Of a stretch of 64,000 bases of DNA, positions 56,177 to 64,000 are shown piece after piece. Source of the stretch: a bacterium (GTDB taxonomy: Bacteria > Sumerlaeota > Sumerlaeia > SLMS01 > JAHLLQ01); NCBI GenBank assembly GCA_020444065.1, contig JAHLLQ010000001.1, positions 1,116,001 through 1,180,000 on the forward strand, given 5' to 3'. The position numbers and the translations under genes were made by a program. The notes below the pieces were generated by a model. The model searched no databases. It saw only the letters and a program-made list of their open reading frames with translations, and was not told the origin of the DNA. Each line of letters starts with the position of its first letter. Within the stretch, counting starts at the first letter, position 1.

Positions 56177-56959
56177 ATGTCCCCCAAACTCCTCTGCCTG
56201 TCGCTGGCCGCTATGCTGTTCGGGGTCGGCGCGTTTGCTCAGGATGAGAGCATCGAGAACGCCAAGAGCGACTCTATCGTTGTTCTGGATAAGGCGATCT
56301 TCGCAAATGACGACGCCGCGATTGCCGCGGCCCTGACCGATGTCCTGAACGAGGTAGAGCAGAGTCCTCAGGACTACGATCTGCGCATCGCCGCGGCACG
56401 AGGCTATCTGGCGCGGGCGGACCTGGTGCGCGCGGATCGCCAGATGGGCGATATCGAGAGTGACGAAGTGGGGGCGCTGCGCGATCGACAGGCGGAGTGG
56501 GGGGAAGCCGGGGCAGCGCATGCCTCGGCCGCTAAGAAGCTCGCCAAGAATCCGAAGGAGAAATCCGAGGCCTATCGTCTCTCCGGCGAATGCACCGTCC
56601 ATCGAATCAACGGTCCGATTGCCGGCATGCGTTTCGGACCGACCGCGAAGTCGGACATCGAATACGCGCTGACGTTGGACAAAGAAAACTGGGAAGCGCA
56701 CCGCGCCCTTGGGCTGATGTATCTGAATAATCCACCGATCAACGGGGGCGATCTCGACAAGGCCGTGGAGACCTTTACGACCTGCGCCGAGAAGGATGGT
56801 GATCGCGACGTGTATCACGCCCTTCTGGCCCAGGCGTGGATGAAGAAGAAGCGCCCGGAGCGAGCTCGCCTGGAAGTTGCAAAGGCACTGCAGAAGAACG
56901 AGAACAACCGCCTCGCACTCGACATCAAGACGCGATTGGAGGAGGCAGGCAAATGGTGA
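56177..56959 (+). CDS. secreted TPR-like protein
   Basis: A 260-residue exported protein with signal peptide ending GVGAFAQ. It carries TPR-like helical repeats, best seen in YDLRIAAARGYLARADLVRA, EAHRALGLMYLNNPPINGGD and DVYHALLAQAWMKKKRPERA. The NPPINGGD element between two helices is a variant I associate with TPR proteins next to MMPL-type transporters. The start at 56177 has GGAGA eight bases upstream. It is followed, with a seven-base overlap, by a HEAT-like lipoprotein, and lies opposite the MMPL operon across a 226-base divergent gap. Confidence 0.82.
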   Translation: MSPKLLCLSLAAMLFGVGAFAQDESIENAKSDSIVVLDKAIFANDDAAIAAALTDVLNEVEQSPQDYDLRIAAARGYLARADLVRADRQMGDIESDEVGALRDRQAEWGEAGAAHASAAKKLAKNPKEKSEAYRLSGECTVHRINGPIAGMRFGPTAKSDIEYALTLDKENWEAHRALGLMYLNNPPINGGDLDKAVETFTTCAEKDGDRDVYHALLAQAWMKKKRPERARLEVAKALQKNENNRLALDIKTRLEEAGKW

Positions 56960-57405
56960 ACATCGCCTCATTCATTCGACTTGCACCGGAAATCGCGCTC
57001 GTCATGCTGACCGTTGGGTGCGCCTCGCTGGGTTCTCTGCGCGAACGCCGCTATGCCGAAGTCACACCCGAGCAAATTCACCGCGCGGGCGAAACCGACG
57101 ACTCCCAGTTGGCGCCACCGCTACGCGGCATGCTCGAGGATCGATTGGATCCGGGTGGTACGGATGTGACCGATGCGCAGGCCATCGAGGCCGTCATTGC
57201 GCTTGGCAAGGTGGGTTCTGCCAAGGACGCCGCAGTTGTTGAACGCATGCTGTCGGATGATCCTTCGGAGGACGTCCGGTATTTCAGCGTCGATGCCTTG
57301 GCGGCGCTCGATCCGGATGGCTTCAGCACACGTGCGGAGCGGTTGCTCGAAGAAGAGGGAAGCGCGCTCGTGCGCGAACGGATTTCTGAACTCATGACAC
57401 CGTAG
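56953..57405 (+). CDS. small lipoprotein with HEAT-like repeats
   Basis: A 150-residue predicted lipoprotein, signal sequence ending LVMLTVGCASLG. The remainder is helical, with HEAT-like pairs: AQAIEAVIALGKVGSAKDAA, VVERMLSDDPSEDVRYFSVD, ALAALDPDGFSTRAERLLEE. Such folds usually serve as protein-binding platforms. Its ATG lies inside the end of the TPR-like gene (ATGGTGA overlap), so the two are made together and probably work with the neighbouring envelope proteins. No enzymatic residues are visible. Confidence 0.75.
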   Translation: MVNIASFIRLAPEIALVMLTVGCASLGSLRERRYAEVTPEQIHRAGETDDSQLAPPLRGMLEDRLDPGGTDVTDAQAIEAVIALGKVGSAKDAAVVERMLSDDPSEDVRYFSVDALAALDPDGFSTRAERLLEEEGSALVRERISELMTP

Positions 57406-57503
57406 AAATTGAATCGGCGCTCCGGTTTTCGGTGGTTCCCCTTTACGCCCTGGCCGGATCGGCGTTTCCATTGATTTGAGAGAGTGGAGGAAGGTCTCTC
57501 GCC

Positions 57504-59327
57504 ATGTCGCTGAAAACTCGTTTCTTTGTTCTGTCTCTCCTTTTCGTCGCCGGTACGGTGACGTTCTATCTGATTATGGAAAATCAGAAGGAGGAGCTTC
57601 GTTCCATTCGTCATCGGATTGAGGACGATTGGGAAGAGACCCGCCTGCTGATGGAACTGTCGGATCAAATCAGCGATATCCACATGGAGTTCGAAGGCAG
57701 TGGCCTGGAAGCCGACCGCGAAATGGCGATGAGCCACTTGGGCGAGGCGTTGGCGCGCGCCGCCGAAATCCGCGATCACGCGGAAGACGATCCGACCGGC
57801 GACGAAGGAGAGGAACAGGAGCTCACCTCCCTTGCACGATTGGACCAGACTCTTCACGACCTGCAGGCGTTCATCAACACGTCACCGGCGCCGGGTACCA
57901 CCGAGGAAGATCTTCTCCGCCAGATGAATGCCCTGTACGGGCGCTCTATGATAGCCATCGGCAACTACAATCAGGGGGCTCTCGAGGAGCTGGATTCATC
58001 GCTGGATCGATTAGATCGCAGCGAGGAAGTCCTCGAGAACATGTCCCACACGTGGACGATCGGGATGTTCGTCCTGCTGGCCCTGGCATGGGTAGGGTTT
58101 GGCATTTGGCTTCTACGTCCGATCCGTCGGCTGCAGAAAATGGTGCGGTACGTGCGCAACGGCAAGTTCGAGTCCGTTTCTGGAGCGCGTGCCCCGGGCG
58201 AGATCGGCGAAGTGATCTCTTCGTTCCAGGACATGGCCACAGAGATTCACTACTTCACAACACAATTGGAGCATCGGGTTCAAGAGCGCACGCAGGAACT
58301 CGAATCGTCGCGGCGTCAACTGCGCCAGATGCTGGATCTCTTGCCCGATGCGGTCGGACTTGCCACTCCAGATGGAAAGATTGTGATGGCCAACGATACA
58401 TATCGTACGCTGCTATCTCCCGATGGAGTCTCGAAGGTGAAGGAACTCCAGCAAGGAAAGCGAACGCCTCAGGGTTACTTCCAGTGGGTTTCGCCCGATG
58501 GCACAAGTCGCATGCTCGACGTACAGGAACTCCCGATCGCAACAGTGGATGGGCAGACCGACGTCGTCCTCGAATGTGTCCGCGACATGACACGCCAACT
58601 CGAAGTGGAAGCGGCTTTGGCATCGTCGCAGAAGCTCGCTGCGCTCGGACGCTTGTCGTCCGGAATGGCTCATGAGATCAACAATCCGCTGACGGCGATC
58701 GGCGCCTGCGCCGAAGGACTACTGAAACGGCTGAAAGCCGATCAACTGGAGCGCGAGACGTTCTTCGACTACCTGCAGACGATTCATGACGAAGTCTTCA
58801 GGTGCAAAGAAATCACTGAGCGCCTGTTGGATCTCTCGCGTCGCCGCGAGCACGAGTTGAAAGACTTCCAACCGTGCGATTTGATTGAAGACGTGACCAG
58901 ACTGGTCGGAAAACTCGCCGAATCCAAGGGCGTGACAATCGAATCGTGCTTGGGAGATGATGCGGAAATCCACTCCAGCCCGAGTGCCTTCCGACAGGTC
59001 ATCCTGAATCTGCTGATGAACTCGATTGAAGCCTGCGACAATGGTGGAAGGATCGAGATCGAAGGCGCATGGTCGAACGGCGATGTGCAGATTTCAATTC
59101 AGGACAACGGCGTCGGTATTGCCCCTGAAGACCTCGACCATTTGTTTGAGCCATTCTTTACACGCCGTCGCGATCAGAACGGGACCGGCCTGGGTCTGTA
59201 TGTTTGCCAAGGTCTGATCGATGCACTCGGCGGCAAACTTCGGGCGGAAAGCGAAGGTCGCGGAAAAGGTTCGCGCTTCATCGTGACGTTGCCGCGCCAT
59301 CCGCGGACGTTGACGGAAGAATCATAG
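57504..59327 (+). CDS. membrane sensor histidine kinase (HAMP, PAS, HisKA, HATPase)
   Basis: A 607-residue sensor kinase. Membrane segments at about 6-25 and 183-204 flank a periplasmic helical sensor region rich in Glu. A HAMP linker follows (about 205-255), then a PAS domain (280-365; LLPDAVGLATPDGKIVMANDTY). The HisKA domain has His390 in SSGMAHEINNPL. The ATPase has N502/N506 (LNLLMNSIEACDNG), DNGVGI (534-539) and GTGLGL (560-565). It is paired with the NtrC-type regulator 13 bases downstream. The signal it senses is unknown; the sensor part is a helical bundle of the four-helix type. Confidence 0.95.
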   Translation: MSLKTRFFVLSLLFVAGTVTFYLIMENQKEELRSIRHRIEDDWEETRLLMELSDQISDIHMEFEGSGLEADREMAMSHLGEALARAAEIRDHAEDDPTGDEGEEQELTSLARLDQTLHDLQAFINTSPAPGTTEEDLLRQMNALYGRSMIAIGNYNQGALEELDSSLDRLDRSEEVLENMSHTWTIGMFVLLALAWVGFGIWLLRPIRRLQKMVRYVRNGKFESVSGARAPGEIGEVISSFQDMATEIHYFTTQLEHRVQERTQELESSRRQLRQMLDLLPDAVGLATPDGKIVMANDTYRTLLSPDGVSKVKELQQGKRTPQGYFQWVSPDGTSRMLDVQELPIATVDGQTDVVLECVRDMTRQLEVEAALASSQKLAALGRLSSGMAHEINNPLTAIGACAEGLLKRLKADQLERETFFDYLQTIHDEVFRCKEITERLLDLSRRREHELKDFQPCDLIEDVTRLVGKLAESKGVTIESCLGDDAEIHSSPSAFRQVILNLLMNSIEACDNGGRIEIEGAWSNGDVQISIQDNGVGIAPEDLDHLFEPFFTRRRDQNGTGLGLYVCQGLIDALGGKLRAESEGRGKGSRFIVTLPRHPRTLTEES

Positions 59328-59340
59328 GAGACAGGGAATC

Positions 59341-60720
59341 ATGCCAGACAAAGAGAAGCTACACATCGCACTCATCGACGATGAATCGGCTATTCGCCGC
59401 ATTCTCGGGAGAGAACTGGAAGGGCTTGGGCTCACAGTGTCGACCTTCGAGGACGCTGCCAGCGCCCGGAGTTGGCTGCAGGAGCAGACGCCGGACGCCA
59501 TTGTGCTCGACGTTCGCTTGCCGGGAATTTCCGGCGATCAGTTTCTCCGTGAACTCGCGGACCTGGCTCCGTCCGTCCCGGTGATCATGCTGACGGGCCA
59601 CGCGAATGTCGACCTGGCTGTCGAGTGCATGAAGCTTGGGGCAGTCGATCTGCTGACGAAGCCCTGCTCCATCGATCACCTGGAACTTGCGATTCGCCGT
59701 GCCGTCGAAGGGACGCGGCTCCGAGAAAAGACCCGGACGCTGACGCGACATACACAACCGCTGCGCCCGCTGCCAAAACTGTCGGGATCGTCGGAACCGA
59801 TGGCATGTCTGCGCCGCATGATTGGCAAGGTCGCGGGCTTTGACGAGTCGGTCCTTATCATCGGCGAGAGCGGAACAGGCAAGGAACTCATTGCTCGAAT
59901 GATTCAGCAGCAAAGCAACCGCGCGAAGGCAGCGTACCTGACCGTCAACTGCGCGGCCGTCTCCGAGACGTTGCTGGAAAGCGAGCTGTTCGGGCACGAA
60001 AAGGGAGCCTTCACCGGCGCGGAAGAACGCCGCCTGGGATTCTTTGAAATTGCTGACGGCGGGACGCTATTTCTCGACGAGATCGGCGACATGCCGATCT
60101 CCATGCAACCCAAGTTGCTGCGCGTACTGCAGTCGGGCGAGTTCCGTCGCGTTGGTGGGAACAAGGCGCTCCATGCCGACGTGCGGGTCATCGCCGCCAC
60201 GAACAAATCCCTGATCGACGAAGTCCGCGAGGGCCGCTTTCGTGAGGATCTGATGCATCGCGTGAATACAATCACCCTCGATGCTCCCCCACTACGCGAA
60301 CGAATCGAAGACCTTAATGAACTGATCGAACTCTTCAGCAAGGAGCTCGGCGAGGAATACGTCGGCCGCCCATTTGGCAAGGAGACCCTCGATATTCTGC
60401 GCAACTACGCCTGGCCGGGAAACGTCCGCGAACTGCGAAACGTCGTGCGCCGCGCGCTGATTCTGTCCGAGAGCGATGAGATCCAGCCCGAGGATCTGCC
60501 TCGTCATTTGCGCCAGATGGTAAAGCCGGCGGACGAGAACACGGAGGCCTACGTGTTCGATTCGAACATGACGATCGCCGACTTGGAGAAGCGTCACATC
60601 CTGGCGATGCTGGACGACTGCGGCGGGAATAAAACACAAGCCGCACGGAAACTCGGAGTCTCTGTGAAGACGCTCTACAACAAGCTGGAAGCGTGGCAGT
60701 CGGACGACGAGGCGGAGTGA
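59341..60720 (+). CDS. sigma-54-dependent NtrC-family response regulator
   Basis: A 459-residue regulator. The receiver domain has the acidic pair Asp13/Asp14, phosphoacceptor Asp57 (IVLDVRLPG), Thr85 and Lys107. The AAA+ domain has GESGTGKE (175-182), the sigma-54 contact loop GAFTGA (222-227), and Walker B GTLFLDEIGD (241-250). The Fis-type HTH at the C-terminus is seen in NKTQAARKLGVSVKTLYNKL. It should activate sigma-54 promoters after phosphorylation by the adjacent kinase; no target promoter is recognisable in the window. Its 3' end overlaps the facing hydrolase gene by 46 bases. Confidence 0.96.
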   Translation: MPDKEKLHIALIDDESAIRRILGRELEGLGLTVSTFEDAASARSWLQEQTPDAIVLDVRLPGISGDQFLRELADLAPSVPVIMLTGHANVDLAVECMKLGAVDLLTKPCSIDHLELAIRRAVEGTRLREKTRTLTRHTQPLRPLPKLSGSSEPMACLRRMIGKVAGFDESVLIIGESGTGKELIARMIQQQSNRAKAAYLTVNCAAVSETLLESELFGHEKGAFTGAEERRLGFFEIADGGTLFLDEIGDMPISMQPKLLRVLQSGEFRRVGGNKALHADVRVIAATNKSLIDEVREGRFREDLMHRVNTITLDAPPLRERIEDLNELIELFSKELGEEYVGRPFGKETLDILRNYAWPGNVRELRNVVRRALILSESDEIQPEDLPRHLRQMVKPADENTEAYVFDSNMTIADLEKRHILAMLDDCGGNKTQAARKLGVSVKTLYNKLEAWQSDDEAE

Positions 60721-61373
60721 AGCCGCAGCGCCCATTCCTGGGCGACGTCGGCAATTCGAGGCGCATCGCCCACGAATAAGTGATCGCTTCCATCCAGCGT
60801 CAGGACATTATCGGATTCTCGGGTGAGCCCCGTCGATGCAACAAGCTCTTCGTCGCTGACGGCGAAGTCCTCTTCCGCTAAGATAATCCGCGTCTGCGGA
60901 ACGACTCGCGCCGATTGAGGCATTGCGCGCAAAGGTGGACTGATCGCAAACACGGGCGATTCGTCTGCCAGCAGCAGACTCACGATCGCTCCGTAGGAAT
61001 AGCCGGCGTACGCGGTGATTTCCTCGTCACATCCAAGCGTTTCTTTGCGAAACCACCCGGCAATCTCTTGTGCATCGGCCAGATCGCCGGCGCTGGATTC
61101 GATCAAGCGATGATCTTCCCAGAATCGCGTACGCATGGCATCGACCTCTTCCTGGCTCAGTCCCGTTCGCGTGCGATACTCCCACGCCAATGCGGCGAAA
61201 CCTGCTCGCACGCATCCGTCGAGAATTGCCATCACGACGGGATTATCGAGCGTCCCACCCAGCAAAGGGTGCGGGCAGTTGACGAGAATCCGTCCCCGAC
61301 TGGCGTTCGCATCCGGATAGGCCAGGATGCCTTCCGTTTCGAACGTTGTGCGAATCCGAACGCGCTCCATCAT
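60675..61373 (-). CDS. alpha/beta hydrolase
   Basis: A 232-residue hydrolase. It has the oxyanion-strand region GRILVNCPHPLLGGTLDN, the nucleophile elbow AYAGYSYGAIV with Ser126, a plausible acid in LAEEDF and the catalytic His198 in DGSDHLFVGDA. This arrangement resembles the short-chain hydrolase/dienelactone-hydrolase or KANL3/Tex30-like group. Substrate unknown. Its ATG overlaps the aminotransferase stop by four bases (ATGA), so it belongs to the three-gene operon. The last 15 codons run antisense through the end of the NtrC-type gene. Confidence 0.85.
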   Translation of the reverse strand: MMERVRIRTTFETEGILAYPDANASRGRILVNCPHPLLGGTLDNPVVMAILDGCVRAGFAALAWEYRTRTGLSQEEVDAMRTRFWEDHRLIESSAGDLADAQEIAGWFRKETLGCDEEITAYAGYSYGAIVSLLLADESPVFAISPPLRAMPQSARVVPQTRIILAEEDFAVSDEELVASTGLTRESDNVLTLDGSDHLFVGDAPRIADVAQEWALRLHSASSSDCHASSLL

Positions 61374-62614
61374 GCCAGGACCTCGCGCGTCGCCGCCATC
61401 GCATCCGCCGTCGCGGTCGCAACTCTTTCGAGTTCATCGTCCGAAACGATCAGTGGTGGCTCGAACGTCAGAACGTTGCGCCCAGGGCCCGTCTTCCCAG
61501 CCAGGATGCCATTGTCACGCAACGAACGCAGGACCGCATCGCATCGATCGGTCGCGGGCTGTCCTTCGTGCGACAACTCAACGCCAATCATCAGTCCCTT
61601 GCCGCGGACATCCACGATTCCGTCATCGTCGATCGCGCGCAGCATCTCCTTGAAACGCTCGCCCTTCCGACGGGATTCGGTGGCAAGGTTCTCCCGCTGC
61701 ATGATCTCCAGGACCTTCAAGGCCGCGGCAACGGGCACGAGATTCCCCCCGAAGGTGGAGGCCTGCGGCGATGTGAGACGGGCTGCAACTTCCTCAGTCG
61801 CCATCCATGCCGCGATCGGGAGGCCGTTTCCGAGGGCTTTCGCGACACTCATCAGATCGGGCGAAGTCTCCCAATTCTGCAAACCGAACCACTCGCCCGT
61901 TCGACAGAATCCCGTCTGCACTTCGTCTGCGATCAGGAGGATTCCGTGCTCTTGCAGAAATGCGCGCAGCTTCTGGAAGTACCCATCCGGCGGCACGAGA
62001 ATTCCACCATTCCCACAGATCGGTTCGGCGATAAACGCGGCGAAGTAATCCGCACCCTTCGACGCAATGGCTTGTTGAAGCTGAGAGAAGTGCACATCCA
62101 TCCCGACGTTCATGGGATGATCAACGTGAATGACAACCTCGGGCCGGAAAGGGTCCGCCTGCCACATTGGCAGTCCGGTGGTTGCCATGGTCAACGAAGT
62201 CCTTCCATGCAGGCCACCGCGAAACGCAAGAAAGGCAGGACGTCCTGTGGCGATGCGCGCCGCAATCAAGGCGCCTTCGTTGGCGCCGCTTCCGTCTGCG
62301 CAGAAGAACACCCGGCTGAGTCCCCGCGGTGCGACGTCGACTAGCTTCTCGGCCAACTCAATCATCGGCTCGGTCAGGAAGATAGTGGTGGTGTGCTGCA
62401 GTTTTCGCATCTGTTGTGCTGCGGCTTCAACGACCTCCGGATGGCAATGCCCCAGTCCATTCACTGCAACGCCGGAGTAGAAATCGAGATACTCCCGCCC
62501 GCGATCGTCACGCACAACGGTGCCTTTGCCATCCACGAGATGGAGCGGATCGTCGCCGAAGAAATGATAAAGGCACGGCATCAGGACGCGGCGTTTTCGT
62601 TCCAGCAGGTTCAT
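61370..62614 (-). CDS. class III pyridoxal-phosphate aminotransferase
   Basis: A 414-residue aminotransferase of subgroup III (4-aminobutyrate, acetylornithine or alanine-glyoxylate types). Seen are the N-terminal DGKGTVVRDDRGREYLDFYSG, the PLP-site ADGSGANEGALIAAR, FRGGLHGRTS, AEPICGNGGILVPP, the pyridine-nitrogen aspartate Asp230 (LLIADEVQTGF) and the Schiff-base Lys259 (SVAKALGNGLPI). The amino donor and acceptor cannot be deduced. ATG at 62614 follows a GAGGAGG site 11 bases after the stop of the SCP2-fusion gene; the hydrolase start overlaps its stop. Confidence 0.93.
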   Translation of the reverse strand: MNLLERKRRVLMPCLYHFFGDDPLHLVDGKGTVVRDDRGREYLDFYSGVAVNGLGHCHPEVVEAAAQQMRKLQHTTTIFLTEPMIELAEKLVDVAPRGLSRVFFCADGSGANEGALIAARIATGRPAFLAFRGGLHGRTSLTMATTGLPMWQADPFRPEVVIHVDHPMNVGMDVHFSQLQQAIASKGADYFAAFIAEPICGNGGILVPPDGYFQKLRAFLQEHGILLIADEVQTGFCRTGEWFGLQNWETSPDLMSVAKALGNGLPIAAWMATEEVAARLTSPQASTFGGNLVPVAAALKVLEIMQRENLATESRRKGERFKEMLRAIDDDGIVDVRGKGLMIGVELSHEGQPATDRCDAVLRSLRDNGILAGKTGPGRNVLTFEPPLIVSDDELERVATATADAMAATREVLA

Positions 62615-62625
62615 TCCCGTCCTCC

Positions 62626-64000
62626 TCAGTAGATGCCGCCGGCGACAGCCGAAGCCGTCTCTCGTGCCGGTCGAGGGGATTCGAAACCTGATTCGCAGGC
62701 ATCGGCTTCGTCGCGCTCCACGCAATTTAGCAGCAACATCGACTCGTCAAAGCGATGAAACAGGACTCTGCCCGTCTCGCCGGCGAGAGCAAAGTCGCGC
62801 AGATTCTCCGGATTGCGCAGCAAACGAATCGCCACGCGATTCTCGGCTGTGCGGTATCGCAACGGACGCGTCGCATCTTCAATCAGGCAACCGAACAGCG
62901 AATTGCCATATCCATTGATGAGCGCACAGTGCGCGGGGAGTTTGCCCGCTAACCATTCGCGCTCGTCGCGAGTGATGCTCTGGCCGCCGAGGTGAACTAG
63001 GCGCAGGTTCGCGATCCATGGTCCGGAGTGCTTCTCCAGGAGTACCTGCAGAACCGACGGCGTGATGAACAGAGCGTCGACGCTTTCTCGCTCGAGTAAT
63101 GCCATCGCCTGGCGTACGAGATGTTCGCGATGCCGCAGCGAGGCGGTCGAGCCGGGCAGCATTGTGCGATGCCAGCGCGGATCGAAGTCCACCTTCAATG
63201 CGTCGATGCCACTGGTTCTGCGTGCGAGCGCGTCGGCCGCCTTGCCAATGATGTGCGGTCCCGTGGGACCGACGAACAACCACTGCGCGAACATCTCCAA
63301 TTCACGATGCCCCAATTCGGACAACAGCGGCGTGACGAATCCGGCTTCGAAATCCTTCGCCGACCACGCGGCCGTGACGGGGTCGCCCGTTGTGCCGCCG
63401 GTCTCTCCGAGCGTGAATTCTCCGCCCGTGCGTAGCAGTTTCATAGGGACGAAATCGCGCCACGGACGATGCGACATGGCCTGGCGATCCATCGGCCCGA
63501 ACGCCGCCAGATCCTCGATCGTTCGCAGCTCTTGCGGCTCGATCCCGAGTAGACTCGAGCGCTCCACCCAGTAACGCGAGCCATCCTTCGGGTCCATGTG
63601 GAGAGCCAGCATCGCGCGCTGATGAGGCGTCAGTTCCGTGGTCACGCTGCTGATCGTGGCCTTCAATGTCGACGCCGGTGAACCGTCCCATGGAATGCGT
63701 CGGAAGACGGATTCGAGCAAACTCCCAAGGCGGACGGCCAGAAGCTTGTCGCCGCCAATGCGCAATTTGCCCGTAAAGACAGCGCGCTGCGGCGACCAGT
63801 CGCCGGCTGCAATCTTCAGGAAAGTCGAAGCAGCCAATCGGTATGTGCAGACCGGCTCCGCCTCTTCGAGCACAGCGAGGCCTTCGTTCTTTTTCTGAAC
63901 GGTGAAGCGGCGGCTCTCTTTGCCCTCATGCAAATCGAACGAGACAGGAACGCCGATGGAATCCAGCAGTTGATTCTCGTTTGCGCTCAGGCGAGGCGGC
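62626..64000 (-). CDS. SCP2-like domain fused to PaaK/LuxE-type adenylate-forming domain, 5' end cut by window edge
   Basis: The frame is open to the window edge, so the start lies beyond 64000; about 457 codons are visible. The first part (near 63990-63700) carries an SCP2-like sterol-carrier fold signature: RAVFTGKLRIGGDKLLAVRLG. The remainder looks like a shortened adenylate-forming enzyme of the PaaK/LuxE type: GETGGTTGDPVTAAW is the phosphate-binding loop, FVGPTGPHIIG and VDALFITPSVLQVL follow, and INGYGNSLFG is the conserved Tyr/Gly motif before the hinge. The C-terminal hinge domain is short (GRVLFHRFDES). A lipid-carrier domain fused to an activating domain suggests a fatty or isoprenoid acid as substrate. 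Confidence 0.72.
   Translation of the reverse strand, partial: PPRLSANENQLLDSIGVPVSFDLHEGKESRRFTVQKKNEGLAVLEEAEPVCTYRLAASTFLKIAAGDWSPQRAVFTGKLRIGGDKLLAVRLGSLLESVFRRIPWDGSPASTLKATISSVTTELTPHQRAMLALHMDPKDGSRYWVERSSLLGIEPQELRTIEDLAAFGPMDRQAMSHRPWRDFVPMKLLRTGGEFTLGETGGTTGDPVTAAWSAKDFEAGFVTPLLSELGHRELEMFAQWLFVGPTGPHIIGKAADALARRTSGIDALKVDFDPRWHRTMLPGSTASLRHREHLVRQAMALLERESVDALFITPSVLQVLLEKHSGPWIANLRLVHLGGQSITRDEREWLAGKLPAHCALINGYGNSLFGCLIEDATRPLRYRTAENRVAIRLLRNPENLRDFALAGETGRVLFHRFDESMLLLNCVERDEADACESGFESPRPARETASAVAGGIY

Noticed and set aside
57405-60720. Sigma-54 promoter near the NtrC-type regulator
   Set aside because: I looked for GGCA-N8-TTGC-like boxes at the starts of neighbouring operons and found none I could defend.

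Overview
The window is ordinary chromosomal DNA of a high-GC, diderm-type, apparently aerobic bacterium. Evidence for this is the set of lipoprotein signal sequences, an RfaE2-type heptose nucleotidyltransferase, MutL, an NtrC-type sigma-54 activator, and an aerobic TCA block (aconitase, 2-oxoglutarate dehydrogenase E1 and E2, dihydrolipoyl dehydrogenase, lipoyl synthase). Indirect tRNA amidation (GatCA), Asp23/AmaP proteins and many large secreted repeat proteins recall uncultured phyla such as Sumerlaeota or Hydrogenedentota. That placement is only an impression from gene content; no rRNA gene is present to settle it. I see no rRNA, tRNA, CRISPR array, insertion sequence or prophage.

Layout. 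1-5856 (minus): a co-oriented block of accB, accC, Asp23, AmaP-like, rfaE2, a small Tudor-like protein, gatC and gatA (cut by the left edge). 6024-7803 (minus): a PHP phosphatase and a nucleotide-sugar epimerase. 7994-11843: two tandem paralogous membrane proteins with PD40 repeats. They share a nearly identical 5' block and appear to start at ATT codons, and a small opposite-strand gene lies between them. 11882-13492 (minus): nadA and queD behind a structured leader. 13662-15616 (plus): two lipoproteins and a small protein. 15638-19063 (minus): a giant FG-GAP/CBM9-like/Ig-like secreted protein. 19316-23467 (plus): tmk, a polytopic membrane protein and mutL. 23476-25366 (minus): an ArsR-controlled operon of SRPBCC, DUF4287/DUF5655 and DUF1801 proteins, with a visible operator. 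25665-26546 (plus): an unknown soluble protein. 26633-33663 (minus): lpdA, a beta-helix protein, a heparinase-like protein, a lipoprotein and maf. 33789-36872 (minus): an MsbA-like ABC exporter and a membrane protein. 37100-39214: a HAF-repeat secreted protein convergent with a two-domain membrane protein. 39451-49498 (plus): acnA, sucA, sucB, a polytopic membrane protein and an exported protein. 49514-51578: lipA and xerC/D diverge around a branched palindrome. 51575-57405: an MMPL transporter with lipoproteins and TPR proteins. 57504-60720 (plus): a histidine kinase and NtrC-family regulator pair. 60675-64000 (minus): an unusual three-gene operon of an SCP2/adenylate-forming fusion, a class III aminotransferase and an alpha/beta hydrolase.

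How the genes fit together. acnA, sucAB, lpdA and lipA supply the oxidative TCA branch and its lipoyl cofactor. accBC begins fatty acid synthesis. Asp23 and AmaP probably form a membrane-tethered envelope-stress scaffold. The kinase/regulator pair probably activates sigma-54 promoters elsewhere.

The strongest candidates for something undescribed are the ATT-initiated duplicated membrane proteins (7994-11843), the SCP2/adenylate-forming fusion operon (60675-64000), and the structured RNA candidates upstream of nadA and between lipA and xerC/D.
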